Assembly: GCA_041483455.1 (NCBI GenBank) | Contig: JBGPFS010000002.1 | Location: 1 to 39,263, forward strand | Length of the DNA stretch: 39,263 nt | From: JBGPFS01 sp041483455 | Lineage (GTDB): Bacteria > Chloroflexota > Limnocylindria > Limnocylindrales > CSP1-4 | Direction of reading: 5' to 3' | In this document: one piece after another, positions 14,903-22,914 of the stretch | Position numbering within the stretch: the stretch's first letter is position 1 | How the letters are laid out: each line of letters starts with the position of its first letter | Translations under genes and position numbers: made by a program | The notes under the pieces: generated by a model | The model's database searches: none | Told to the model about the DNA's origin: nothing | The model's input: only the letters and a program-made list of their open reading frames with translations

Positions 14903-15922
14903 ATGGCGGACCACCTCGTCCCGCTCGAGCGGATCCTCGCGGCGCGCGAGCTCGTCGCGGCCCGCGTCCACCGGACGCCGCTCCTGAGCTCGCGGACCGC
15001 GGGGCGGTTCGCGTCGGCCGCGGCCCGGATCCAGCTCGCCGACGGGACGGTCTACCTCAAAGCCGAGCACCTCCAGAAGACCGGCTCGTTCAAGCCGCGC
15101 GGGATGACCGCCCGGGTCGAGGCGTTGTCGCCCGACCAGCGGGCAGCCGGGATCATCACCCTCTCGGCCGGCAACGCCGGCCAGGCGTACGCCTGGGCAG
15201 GCCGGCAGGCGGGGGTGCCGGTCGTGGTCGTCATGCCGGCGGGGGCCGTCCGCTCGAAGGTCGAAGCCTGCCTCGGCTACGGCGCCGAGGTCGTCCTCTA
15301 CGGCGCCCACGTCGGCGAGACCTTCGCCCGGATGGAGGCGCTCCGCGACGAGCGCGGCCTGACGTTCGCCCACCCGTTCGACGACCCGGACGTGATCGCC
15401 GGCCACGGCTCGATCGGCCTCGAGATCCTCGACGACCTGCCGGACGTCGACGTGGTCGTGGTCGGTGTCGGTGGCGGCGGCCTGATCAGCGGCGTCGCGG
15501 CGGCCCTCAAGGAGCTTCGGCCCGCGGTCCGGGTCTACGGGGTCGAGCCGGTCGCCTCGAACGCGCTGTCGCTCGGGATCGCGGCCGGCGAGCCGGTCCG
15601 GATCCAGCCGGCCAGCGTCGCGGACGGGCTGGGCGCCCCGTTCGCCGGGGCGTGGACGATCGCGATGGGCGCTCGTTACCTTGATGGCATCGTCCTGCTC
15701 GACGACCCCACGATCCTGGCGGGGCTCCGCTTCGCGGCGGAGCGGATGAAGCAGGTGCTCGAGCCGGCGGGAGCGGCGGCCCTGGCCGCGATCCTGGCCG
15801 GACGGATCCCGCTCCGGGACGGCGATCGGGTCTGCGTGGTCGCCTCGGGCGGCAACGTCGCGCTCGAGCGCCTGGGCGAGCTCCTGGCGGCGGCCGCGCC
15901 ACTGCCCGAGCCGGGCGGCTGA
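14903..15922 (+). CDS. Threonine ammonia-lyase-like PLP enzyme (short, no ACT domain)
   Basis: A 339-aa fold-type II PLP enzyme. The PLP lysine is in HLQKTGSFKPRG, the substrate loop is SAGNAGQAYAWAG, and the phosphate-binding Gly loop is GVGGGGLISG. The C-terminal Ser/Gly strand is VVASGGNVAL. It lacks the C-terminal ACT domain of biosynthetic IlvA, so it resembles catabolic threonine dehydratase or serine/threonine racemase-type enzymes. The likely reaction is threonine (or serine) to 2-oxobutyrate (pyruvate) plus ammonia. 2-Oxobutyrate would feed propionyl-CoA. The family's SxGN motif is present. The stop overlaps the next ATG by one base (TGATG). Confidence 0.85.
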   Translation: MADHLVPLERILAARELVAARVHRTPLLSSRTAGRFASAAARIQLADGTVYLKAEHLQKTGSFKPRGMTARVEALSPDQRAAGIITLSAGNAGQAYAWAGRQAGVPVVVVMPAGAVRSKVEACLGYGAEVVLYGAHVGETFARMEALRDERGLTFAHPFDDPDVIAGHGSIGLEILDDLPDVDVVVVGVGGGGLISGVAAALKELRPAVRVYGVEPVASNALSLGIAAGEPVRIQPASVADGLGAPFAGAWTIAMGARYLDGIVLLDDPTILAGLRFAAERMKQVLEPAGAAALAAILAGRIPLRDGDRVCVVASGGNVALERLGELLAAAAPLPEPGG

Positions 15923-16998
15923 TGGATCCGTCGGGAGCCGGACCGCCGAGCGGCGGCCGACCGACGCCCGAGCCCGAGCCACAGCCACTGCCGCCGTCCG
16001 CGCTCGGACCGCCGACCTGGCCCGGGGTCGGCTCGGTGCTCGGTGGGTCGCTCGACCTCCTGGTCCGCTCGAACCGCTCGCTCCGCGTGGCCTCGCTGAC
16101 GATCGGTGCTCTCGCGCTCGGCACCGTCGGCCCGTTCGTGCTCGAGTTGCTGGCCAACGATCGACCGCTCGACGAGCTGGTCCGGTCGGGCGGGGACACG
16201 GCGCTGGTGGTCACGCTCATCGTCGCGTTCCTCGGCCTGATCGCCCTCGGGACCGAGAGCCAGATCCTCGCCTTGGCGATCCTCGGCGGGAGCTTCGTCG
16301 GCCGGCCGCTGACGTTCCTCGAGGCCCTTCGCCGGTCGCGGGCCGTCTTCTGGCGAGTGATCCGGCTCTCGCTGCTGGTCGGCATCGCGACCGAACTGGC
16401 CACGGACTGGCTGGGCTCCGGCCTGGGTTCGCTGCTCGGTCGGGACTCCGATGCGTCGGTGGTCGGGGCGAGCCTCCTGACGGCGGTGATCATGGCGCCG
16501 GCGGTCTACGGGGTCGCCGGCATCGTCCTCGGCGACGTCGGCGCGCTCGAGTCGCTCAGACGCTCGTTCCGGCTCGCGCGGGCGCGCTACCGGCTGGCGC
16601 TCCTCGTTTCCCTCTTCGGGGTGGTCGCGCAGTACCTCTTCGTCGCGGCGCTCGGCGCCGGCTTCGGCCTCGAGGGCAGGCTCCTCAGCCCCTTCTCGGC
16701 CCAGCTCCAGGCGCTCTCGCCGGGGACGTGGCCGTGGCTGGCCGTCCTCGGCGGCGGCGCCCTGGTGGCCCTCTTTGCGCTCGGGACGCTAACCTTCACG
16801 ATCGGCGCCCTGAGCGCTGCGCCGCAGGTGGTCGCCTTCCTCCGACTGACCGGCTACGCGCGGGGCCTCGACGGCGCTCGCGACCCGGAGGGTGCTGGCT
16901 CGGGGACGCGACCGGCTTGGCTGAGCCGACCGATGGCGATCGGGATCGGCCTGGCGGTCCTGGCGATGGCGCTCGATCTCCCGTCGCTCGTCCGATAG
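15922..16998 (+). CDS. Polytopic membrane protein of unknown function
   Basis: A 358-aa protein with a Pro-rich cytoplasmic lead (about 35 residues) and about six hydrophobic segments, for example VASLTIGALALGTVGPFVLELL, ALVVTLIVAFLGLIALG, LLTAVIMAPAVYGVAGIVLG and WPWLAVLGGGALVALFALG. The segment SLRRSFRLARARYRLALLVSLFG resembles the glycerophosphodiester-phosphodiesterase-associated membrane domain family found in many high-GC bacteria, but no catalytic motif is seen. It is translationally coupled to the dehydratase gene by a one-base overlap. The role is unknown. Confidence 0.7.
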   Translation: MDPSGAGPPSGGRPTPEPEPQPLPPSALGPPTWPGVGSVLGGSLDLLVRSNRSLRVASLTIGALALGTVGPFVLELLANDRPLDELVRSGGDTALVVTLIVAFLGLIALGTESQILALAILGGSFVGRPLTFLEALRRSRAVFWRVIRLSLLVGIATELATDWLGSGLGSLLGRDSDASVVGASLLTAVIMAPAVYGVAGIVLGDVGALESLRRSFRLARARYRLALLVSLFGVVAQYLFVAALGAGFGLEGRLLSPFSAQLQALSPGTWPWLAVLGGGALVALFALGTLTFTIGALSAAPQVVAFLRLTGYARGLDGARDPEGAGSGTRPAWLSRPMAIGIGLAVLAMALDLPSLVR

Positions 16999-17055
16999 GA
17001 CGGGCGGGACGTCGGCTCCGGCTGGTCGGCCAGCTCTGCCCGACCGGCGAGGACC

Positions 17056-17478
17056 CTACGCCAGGCCGAGCTCGTCGAGGCGGTCGTCGTCGATGCCGAG
17101 GTGGTGAGCCAGCTCGTGGATCACCGTCCGCCGGACCTCTTCCTCGAGCTCGACGAGGTCGGGGAAGTCATCCTCGAGCGGGAGCCGGAAGAGGCTGATC
17201 TTGTTCGGGAACGGGACCAGGTCGGCGCCGTATTCGGTCCGCGGCGTCCCCTCGTAGAGGCCGTAGAGCGTGTCGTCGGGGTCGTCGGGGTCGATCCCAG
17301 CCTCGTCGAGCTGATCGTCGCCCGGCTCGTCCTCGATGACGATGGCGACCTCGGCGAGGGCTGCCCGGAACGGGGCGGGGATCGTCGCGAGCGCTCGCTC
17401 CACGAGCCGGTCGAACCGGTCGTGAGCCGGTGCGCGGTGGGGTCGCTGGTGCCGCGAGCCGCGCCGTCGTTTCGCCAT
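17056..17478 (-). CDS. Small zincin-type metallopeptidase
   Basis: A 140-aa protein of the small metallopeptidase family with a TIHELAHHLGI zinc motif (HExxH plus a third ligand downstream in GIDDDRLDELGL). Upstream it has the family pattern FRAALAEVAIVIEDEP and LYGLYEGTPRTEYGA. It has a basic N-terminus (MAKRRRGSRHQRPHRAP) but no signal peptide, so it is cytoplasmic. The function of this widespread actinobacterial and Chloroflexota family is not established. It is divergent from the hydrolase at 17500, with only 21 nt between start codons. Confidence 0.85.
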   Translation of the reverse strand: MAKRRRGSRHQRPHRAPAHDRFDRLVERALATIPAPFRAALAEVAIVIEDEPGDDQLDEAGIDPDDPDDTLYGLYEGTPRTEYGADLVPFPNKISLFRLPLEDDFPDLVELEEEVRRTVIHELAHHLGIDDDRLDELGLA

Positions 17479-17486
17479 CGTGCCCG

Positions 17487-17493
17487 TATCCTA
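17487..17493. promoter_or_regulatory. Candidate shared -10 element of a divergent promoter pair
   Basis: TATCCTA reads TATCCT on the plus strand, 7 nt before the ATG at 17500, and TAGGAT on the minus strand, 9 nt before the ATG at 17478. The two start codons are only 21 nt apart, so both genes may use one AT-rich box in opposite directions. Confidence 0.35.
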
Positions 17494-17499
17494 CGGCCG

Positions 17500-18474
17500 A
17501 TGGACCCACGTTCCCGCGCCCCGGCGCCGGTGCCGCCTCCCGACATCGAGGCCGAACCGGACGGCTATCTCGTGGAGGTCGGGCCCGCGGAACGGATCCA
17601 CTTCCTCGACTGGGGCGGGCCGGCGCCCTGGGGGGTCGACGAGACCGTCGCAGCCGAGCCGTCCGACGCTGCCGAGGCGGCAGGCGGCTCGCCGGTCCTG
17701 CTCATCCACGGCCTCAAGGCGACCGCCTGGAGCTGGACCGCGGTGGCTCGTCGCCTCCGCCGCGTCCGGCGGGTGGTCGCGCTCGACCTGCGCGGGCACG
17801 GCCTGTCCGATGCGCCGACCGAGGGCTACACGCGGGACCGCCTCGCTGACGACGTCATCGCGGTCGTGGACGGGGCGATCGGTGCGGGATCCCGGGTCGT
17901 GCTCGTCGGGCATGGCTACGGCGGGATCGTCGCAGCCTGGGCCGCCGAGCGCCTCGGCGACCGGTGCCTCGGGCTCGTCCTCGTCGACGGTGGCTGGCAG
18001 GATCTCGCCGCTGAGACGGGCCTGGCCCCGGACGAGTGGCTGCGCGACCTCGAGGAGCCGCCCGAGGTCCTGCGCTCGATGCGGGCGTTCCTGGTCGACC
18101 GGTCCGCCTTCGACCCCGCTAGCTGGGATGCCGACGAGGAGCGGGCGGCCCGGGCGACGGTCGTCGAGGTCCCGGCCGGCAAGCTGGTTCCCGCCGTCCG
18201 GCCACATGCCCTCGCCGGGTCGGTCGAGGCGATCTTCGCCTACCGACCCGAGCTGGTCCTCCCGGGGCTGAGCGGGCCGATCGTCGCGGTCGTAGCCGCG
18301 GAGGACGAGGAGGCTCGGAAGCGGCCGGCCCTCGCGGCGCTGGATCGGCTCAGGCGGCTGGCCGGCCGGCCGGCGATCGTCGTCGTCGACCTGCCGGATG
18401 CGGGCCATAACCTGCCCCGCTACCGACCGGCCGAGGTCGCAGGCGCGATCCTCGGGGTACCATCCGCCCGATGA
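17500..18474 (+). CDS. Alpha/beta hydrolase-fold protein lacking the nucleophile Ser
   Basis: A 324-aa protein with the hydrolase fold: oxyanion HG in LLIHGLKATAWSW, then VVALDLRGHGLSDAP, the acid region IVAVVAAEDEEARK and a terminal His in DAGHNLPRYRP. The nucleophile elbow reads VGHGYGG, so residue 139 is Gly (codon GGC) where an active enzyme has Ser (GHSYGG; AGC is one base away). The fold is otherwise intact with no frameshift. The protein is either inactive as a hydrolase or uses another chemistry (some cofactor-free dioxygenases and lyases use this fold). The start is fixed by a TATCCT box 7 nt upstream. The stop overlaps the folE start (ATGA). Confidence 0.82.
   Translation: MDPRSRAPAPVPPPDIEAEPDGYLVEVGPAERIHFLDWGGPAPWGVDETVAAEPSDAAEAAGGSPVLLIHGLKATAWSWTAVARRLRRVRRVVALDLRGHGLSDAPTEGYTRDRLADDVIAVVDGAIGAGSRVVLVGHGYGGIVAAWAAERLGDRCLGLVLVDGGWQDLAAETGLAPDEWLRDLEEPPEVLRSMRAFLVDRSAFDPASWDADEERAARATVVEVPAGKLVPAVRPHALAGSVEAIFAYRPELVLPGLSGPIVAVVAAEDEEARKRPALAALDRLRRLAGRPAIVVVDLPDAGHNLPRYRPAEVAGAILGVPSAR
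18458..18463 (+). promoter_or_regulatory. Candidate -10 element before folE
   Basis: TACCAT is followed by 7 nt and the ATG at 18471. It lies inside the end of the hydrolase gene. FolE may thus be read both by coupling and from its own leaderless transcript. Confidence 0.35.
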
Positions 18475-19223
18475 GCCAGACGCATCGACCGGGCCAGCCG
18501 AGCGGCCCCAGCGCCGGGGATCCACCGGCGCGAGCACACGACCTGCCGCCCCACGTCCGGGCGATCGTCGACGAGATCGAGACCGAGATCGGCGACGCCT
18601 CCTCGAGCCTCCGCGCGGAGTCCCTCATCGAGGGCGGCGCCGGTCGCGGCGGCGGCAACGGCCGCGTGGAGGCAGCGGTCCGGGAGATCCTGGTCGAGAT
18701 CGGCGAGGATCCCGATCGCGCCGGGCTTCTCGGGACACCCGAGCGGGTCCACCGGATGTACACGGAGCTGACCGCCGGCTACCACGTCGACCCGGACCGG
18801 CTGGTCAACGGGGCCATCTTCGAGGTGGCCTACAGCGAGATGGTGGTCGTTAAGGCCATCCCGTTCTACTCGCTGTGCGAGCATCATCTCCTGCCGTTCT
18901 TCGGCACGGCAGCCGTCGCCTACATCCCGCGCGGCCGGGTGGTCGGGCTCTCGAAGATCCCCCGCATCGTCGAGATGTTCGCTCGCCGTCTCCAGGTTCA
19001 GGAGCGGCTGACCGAGGAGATCGCCGAGTTCCTCCAGACTCGCCTGGAGCCGCAGGGCGTGGGAGTCGTGATCGAGGCGACCCACCTGTGCGCCGTCATG
19101 CGGGGCGTCCGCAAGCCGGGCACCGTGATGACGACATCCGCGGTCCTGGGCCTCTTCCGGACTCGCGACCGGACCCGGGCGGAGTTCTTCGCCCACCTCG
19201 CCCGACCGGCCCCGGGGGCGTAG
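18471..19223 (+). CDS. folE: GTP cyclohydrolase I
   Basis: A 250-aa enzyme converting GTP to 7,8-dihydroneopterin triphosphate, the first step of folate (and tetrahydrobiopterin) synthesis. All landmarks are present: LGTPERVHRMYTEL, the zinc ligands Cys136 and His139 in SLCEHHLLPF, Cys207 in ATHLCAVMRGV, and GLSKIPRIVEMFARRLQVQERLT. The first 65 residues are an extension (Pro/Ala-rich, then a helix) not found in E. coli FolE. A shorter start is possible, but the ATG at 18471 overlaps the hydrolase stop as ATGA. The context with mutase genes is probably positional only. Confidence 0.95.
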   Translation: MSQTHRPGQPSGPSAGDPPARAHDLPPHVRAIVDEIETEIGDASSSLRAESLIEGGAGRGGGNGRVEAAVREILVEIGEDPDRAGLLGTPERVHRMYTELTAGYHVDPDRLVNGAIFEVAYSEMVVVKAIPFYSLCEHHLLPFFGTAAVAYIPRGRVVGLSKIPRIVEMFARRLQVQERLTEEIAEFLQTRLEPQGVGVVIEATHLCAVMRGVRKPGTVMTTSAVLGLFRTRDRTRAEFFAHLARPAPGA

Positions 19224-19252
19224 GCGCGAGGCCTCCAGCGCGGCCAAGAGGC

Positions 19253-19258
19253 TAAGAT
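19253..19258 (+). promoter_or_regulatory. -10 element of a leaderless promoter (mutase small subunit operon)
   Basis: TAAGAT, then GAGGCC, then the ATG at 19265. It lies in the 41-nt gap after folE and could drive the four-gene run to 22914. Confidence 0.5.
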
Positions 19259-19264
19259 GAGGCC

Positions 19265-19669
19265 ATGACCGACCGCCCGATCAAGGTCCTCATCGCCAAG
19301 CCCGGTCTCGACGGCCACGACCGCGGCGCGAAGGTGCTCGCCCGCGGGCTCCGCGACGAGGGCTTCGAGGTCGTCTACACCGGGCTCCGCCAGACCCCCG
19401 AGATGATCGCGACGGCTGCCCTCCAGGAAGACGTCGACGTCGTGGGGCTGTCGATCCTGTCGGGGGCCCACATGACCCTGCTGCCCCGGATCTGCGAGAT
19501 GCTTCGGGCGAACGGCCTCGACGACATCCTGGTGACCGCGGGCGGGATCATCCCCGACGACGACATCCCGGCCCTCAAGACGGCCGGCGTGGCCGAGGTG
19601 TTCGGGCCCGGCACGACGATCGGCGAGGTGGCTGCGTTCCTCCGGGCGAACGCCCGTCCGCGCGACTGA
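19265..19669 (+). CDS. icmB: Cobalamin-binding small subunit of acyl-CoA mutase
   Basis: A 134-aa B12-binding domain that stands alone. It has the base-off/His-on motif DGHDRG (Asp16-x-His18-x-x-Gly21; His18 is the lower axial ligand), then VVGLSILSGAH and VTAGGIIP, as in the C-terminal domain of methylmalonyl-CoA mutase. Partner of the large subunit at 11646, which lacks this domain. It is followed after one base by MeaB, which protects and reloads such mutases. The icmB name rests on the isobutyryl-type residues of the large subunit; methylmalonyl-CoA mutase small subunits look the same. Confidence 0.9.
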   Translation: MTDRPIKVLIAKPGLDGHDRGAKVLARGLRDEGFEVVYTGLRQTPEMIATAALQEDVDVVGLSILSGAHMTLLPRICEMLRANGLDDILVTAGGIIPDDDIPALKTAGVAEVFGPGTTIGEVAAFLRANARPRD

Positions 19670-19670
19670 C

Positions 19671-20747
19671 GTGGTCGCCCCGGCAGCGGAGGCCGAGGCG
19701 CGGGCCGCCGAGCTCGCCGACGCCGCGACCGCCGGAGACCGCCGTGCCCTGGCCCGCCTTCTGACCGCGGTGGAGAACCGCACGCCCGTGGCGGAGGCGG
19801 CCCTTCGGAGGCTCTATCCGCAGGCCGGACGGGCGCACCTCGTCGGCGTCACGGGGCCGCCCGGCGCCGGCAAGTCGACCCTCGTCGCCGCGCTCATCGC
19901 CGAGGTCCGCAAGGTCGGTCGGCCCGTGGCGGTCGTGGCGGTCGACCCGTCCAGCCCGATCACCGGCGGTGCGATCCTCGGCGACCGGGTCCGGATGCAG
20001 GCCTACGCCGCCGATCGCGACGTGTTCATCCGCTCGATGGCGGCGCGCGGCCACGCCGGCGGCCTCGCCTCGACGACCGGCGCCGCCTGTGCCGTCCTCG
20101 ATGCCGCCGGGTTCGACCTCATCCTGATCGAGACGGTCGGGACCGGCCAGAGCGAGGTCGAGGTGGCGGCGACGGCCGACACGACGATCGTCCTCGAGGC
20201 GCCCGAGATGGGCGACGAGATCCAGGCGATCAAGGCCGGGCTCCTCGAGGTGGCCGACCTCGTCGTGGTCAACAAGGGCGACCGACCCGGGGCCCAGCGG
20301 ACGGCCAGCCAGCTCCGGGCGATGCTCGGCGGCGTGCCACGGGTCCTCGAGGGGCCGGGCCACCCCGCGGGCGATGTCCCGGATCCGGGTCGAGCGCGGC
20401 CGAAGCGCCCGGAGATCCTGATCACGACCGCCGCCACCGGCGCGGGGGTCCCGGAACTCCTGGCGGCCCTGGATCGGCACCGGTCCGTGGCCCGGGCGAC
20501 GGGTGACGGGACCGCCCGGCGGGCTCGGGCAGAGGCCCAGGTCCGGGCGATCCTGGCCGACCGGCTGGCGGACCGGCTGAGGGGGGCGGGCCTGGCCGTG
20601 GAGGCGGACGCAGCCTACGCGGCGGTCGCCGACCATCGGCTCGACCCGTACGCTGCGGCCGACCGCTTGCTCGGCGCGATCGTGTCCGGGGAGGATCCGG
20701 ATCGGGTGTCGGAGGCAGTGCGACGAGCATCGGAGGGACCGGGATGA
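19671..20747 (+). CDS. meaB: MeaB/ArgK-family G-protein chaperone of B12 mutase
   Basis: A 358-aa P-loop GTPase of the SIMIBI class. Walker A is GVTGPPGAGKST (residues 59-70), the switch region is VVAVDPSSPITGGAILGDRVRM, Walker B is ILIETVGTGQSE, and the base-recognition motif is NKGD. It guards B12 loading of and reactivates acyl-CoA mutases. The C-terminal helices (RAEAQVRAILADRLADRL) match the dimerisation arm. The GTG start lies two bases after the small-subunit stop, and the stop overlaps the next ATG (ATGA), showing a tight operon with mutase and beta-oxidation genes. Confidence 0.93.
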   Translation: MVAPAAEAEARAAELADAATAGDRRALARLLTAVENRTPVAEAALRRLYPQAGRAHLVGVTGPPGAGKSTLVAALIAEVRKVGRPVAVVAVDPSSPITGGAILGDRVRMQAYAADRDVFIRSMAARGHAGGLASTTGAACAVLDAAGFDLILIETVGTGQSEVEVAATADTTIVLEAPEMGDEIQAIKAGLLEVADLVVVNKGDRPGAQRTASQLRAMLGGVPRVLEGPGHPAGDVPDPGRARPKRPEILITTAATGAGVPELLAALDRHRSVARATGDGTARRARAEAQVRAILADRLADRLRGAGLAVEADAAYAAVADHRLDPYAAADRLLGAIVSGEDPDRVSEAVRRASEGPG

Positions 20748-21613
20748 GCATCGAGCGGATCTTCGTGGCGGGGGCGGGGCTGATGGGCCACGGGATCGGC
20801 CAGGTCCACGCGGCGGTCGGCAAGCGGGTGACCCTCTACGAGCCGGACCTGTCCCGGGCGGTCGCCGGCCGGGACAGGATCGCCGGCAATCTCGAGCGCG
20901 CGGTCGCCAAGGGGAAGCTCTCCGACGAGGAGCGGTCGGCGATCCTCGAGCGGGTGAGCGCCACCGACGACCTCGATGAGGTCGCCGACGTGGACCTCGT
21001 CGTCGAGGCGGTCTTCGAGGATGTCGCGGTGAAGACGGCCCTCTGGGCGGAGCTCGACCGGCGAGCCCAGGGCTCGACGATCTGCGCCTCGAACACGAGC
21101 TCGATCTCGATCGACCGCCTGGCACAGGCCGTCGCGCCGGCTCGCCGCGAGCGGTTCGTCGGGATGCACTTCTTCAGTCCCGTCCCGGTGATGCCGCTGG
21201 TCGAGCTGATCCGCGGCTCGGCCACCTCGGACGCGACGGAAGCCGCCATCCGGGCCCTGTCGGGGGAGCTCGGCAAGCAGGTGATCGTCTCGGCCGACCG
21301 GCCCGGGTTCATCGTCAACCGGACCCTCATGCCGTTCCTGGCCGAGGCGATGCGCGGCTTCGAGGAGGGCCTCGGGAGCGCCGACGACATCGACACGGGG
21401 GCCCGGGTCGGCCTGAACCACCCGATGGGCCCGCTCGAGCTGGCCGACTTCATCGGGCTCGACGTCTGCCTGGGCGTCATGCGGGTCCTCCACGAGGGAC
21501 TCGGCCGGGAGCAGTTCCAGCCGCCGAGAGTGCTCGAGGAGCTCGTCGCCGCCGGGCACCTCGGCCAGAAGACGGGCCGGGGGTTCCACGCTTACCCGAG
21601 GCCGCCGAAATGA
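20744..21613 (+). CDS. 3-hydroxyacyl-CoA (3-hydroxybutyryl-CoA) dehydrogenase
   Basis: A 289-aa single-function enzyme of the HBD/FadB2 type. The Rossmann start is FVAGAGLMGHGIGQVHA with the acidic end YEPD. Then comes DLVVEAVFEDVAVKTALW, the catalytic His in GMHFFSPVPVMPLVEL, and RPGFIVNRTLMPFLAEAM with NHPMGPLELADFIGLD. Length is normal for short-chain dehydrogenases. It oxidises (S)-3-hydroxybutyryl-CoA to acetoacetyl-CoA with NAD(P). It overlaps both neighbours by 4 nt (ATGA), so it is expressed with MeaB and the acyl-CoA dehydrogenase. This context supports oxidation of butyryl-CoA made by the mutase. Confidence 0.93.
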   Translation: MSIERIFVAGAGLMGHGIGQVHAAVGKRVTLYEPDLSRAVAGRDRIAGNLERAVAKGKLSDEERSAILERVSATDDLDEVADVDLVVEAVFEDVAVKTALWAELDRRAQGSTICASNTSSISIDRLAQAVAPARRERFVGMHFFSPVPVMPLVELIRGSATSDATEAAIRALSGELGKQVIVSADRPGFIVNRTLMPFLAEAMRGFEEGLGSADDIDTGARVGLNHPMGPLELADFIGLDVCLGVMRVLHEGLGREQFQPPRVLEELVAAGHLGQKTGRGFHAYPRPPK

Positions 21614-22914
21614 GCGAAGGTCCGGGCGGAGGCCGGGGCGAGGGCCCGGGTCGGGCGGCCGGCTCCGGCTCGAGTGGCGCCCGGGCCATCAGCCGCACGG
21701 GGGTCCGGGCCACGAGCCCGACCGGCGGGCTGACCGAGGAGGAGCGCCTCCTGCGGACGACCGCCCGCGAGTTCGCGGAGCGGGAGGTCGCGCCGACGGC
21801 GGCGGAGCGCGACGAGACCGAGCGGTTCGACCGATCCCTGTTCGCCCGGATGGGCGAGCTCGGCCTGACCGCGGCCCCGTTCCCCGAGTCGGTCGGCGGA
21901 GCGGGCTTCAGCTACCTCGGCTGGGCGCTCGCGATGGAGGAGATCGCCGCGGCCGACATGGCGACGGCGATCACCCTGTCTGTCCACATCCTGAGTCAGT
22001 TCCCCGTCCTGACCTGGGGCACCGACGAGCAACGGGGGCGCTGGCTCCCGGCGATGCTCGCGGGTGAGGCGATGGGCGCCTTCGCCCTGACCGAACCGGC
22101 GGCCGGATCCGACGCCGCGGCGATCCGGACCCGCGCCACCCGCCACGCGGCCGACGGGACGGAGCTCCCGGCCGATGCTCCCGCCGAGGCCGTCGCCGAG
22201 TACCGGCTGACCGGCACGAAGATCTGGATCTCGAACGCACCGGAGGCAGAGCGCTACCTCGTCTTCGCGACGCTGGATCCGGAGCTCGGCCGGGCGGGGA
22301 TCAGCGCGTTCCTGATGGAGCGCGGCAGCCCCGGCTTCCGGTTCGGTGCCCACGAGAAGAAGATGGGGATCCGCAGCTGTCCGGCGGCCGAGCTGGTCTT
22401 CGAGAACGCGGTCGTGCCGGCCGCCGATCGGCTCGGCGGGGAGGGGGAGGGCTACCGGATCGCGCTGTCGGCCCTCGGCGAGGGGCGGATCTCCATCGCC
22501 GCCGCTTGCGTCGGCCTGGCCCGCTCGGCGCTCGAGCAGTCCGCGGCGTACCTGCTGCAGCGGCGCGCCTTCGGCGGGCCGCTCGCCGACCAGCAGGGTC
22601 TGCGGTTCACCCTGGCCGAGATGGCCCGCGATATCGCGGCCGCCCGGGCGCTGACCCACGAGGCGGCCCGGGCGAAGGATCGCGGCGAGCCGATCGCCGA
22701 GGCCTCGTCGCTCGCGAAGTGGTCCGCGTCCGATGCGGCGATGCGCGTGACGACCGATGCCGTCCAGCTCTTCGGGGCCAGCGGCTACTCGCGCGAGACG
22801 GGGATCGAGCGGCTGATGCGCGACGCCAAGGGCGCCCAGATCTACGAGGGCACGAACCAGATCCACCGCCTGATCGTCGCCGACGAGCTGCTCAAGCGGG
22901 TCGGTCCAGGCTGA
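21610..22914 (+). CDS. Short-chain acyl-CoA dehydrogenase
   Basis: A 434-aa FAD enzyme. After a 35-residue Gly/Ser/Arg-rich lead it shows LTEEERLLRTTAREFAEREVAP, the flavin loop AFALTEPAAGSDAAAIRT, FLMERGSPGFRFGAHEKKMGIRSCPAAELVFE, RRAFGGPLADQQGL, and the end QIYEGTNQIHRLIVADELL, whose Glu is the catalytic base in short-chain members. It would desaturate butyryl- or isobutyryl-type CoA esters and pass electrons to ETF. The lead peptide is unusual, so a later start may be used, but the ATG at 21610 overlaps the upstream stop (ATGA). It is the last gene of the operon. Confidence 0.92.
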   Translation: MSEGPGGGRGEGPGRAAGSGSSGARAISRTGVRATSPTGGLTEEERLLRTTAREFAEREVAPTAAERDETERFDRSLFARMGELGLTAAPFPESVGGAGFSYLGWALAMEEIAAADMATAITLSVHILSQFPVLTWGTDEQRGRWLPAMLAGEAMGAFALTEPAAGSDAAAIRTRATRHAADGTELPADAPAEAVAEYRLTGTKIWISNAPEAERYLVFATLDPELGRAGISAFLMERGSPGFRFGAHEKKMGIRSCPAAELVFENAVVPAADRLGGEGEGYRIALSALGEGRISIAAACVGLARSALEQSAAYLLQRRAFGGPLADQQGLRFTLAEMARDIAAARALTHEAARAKDRGEPIAEASSLAKWSASDAAMRVTTDAVQLFGASGYSRETGIERLMRDAKGAQIYEGTNQIHRLIVADELLKRVGPG

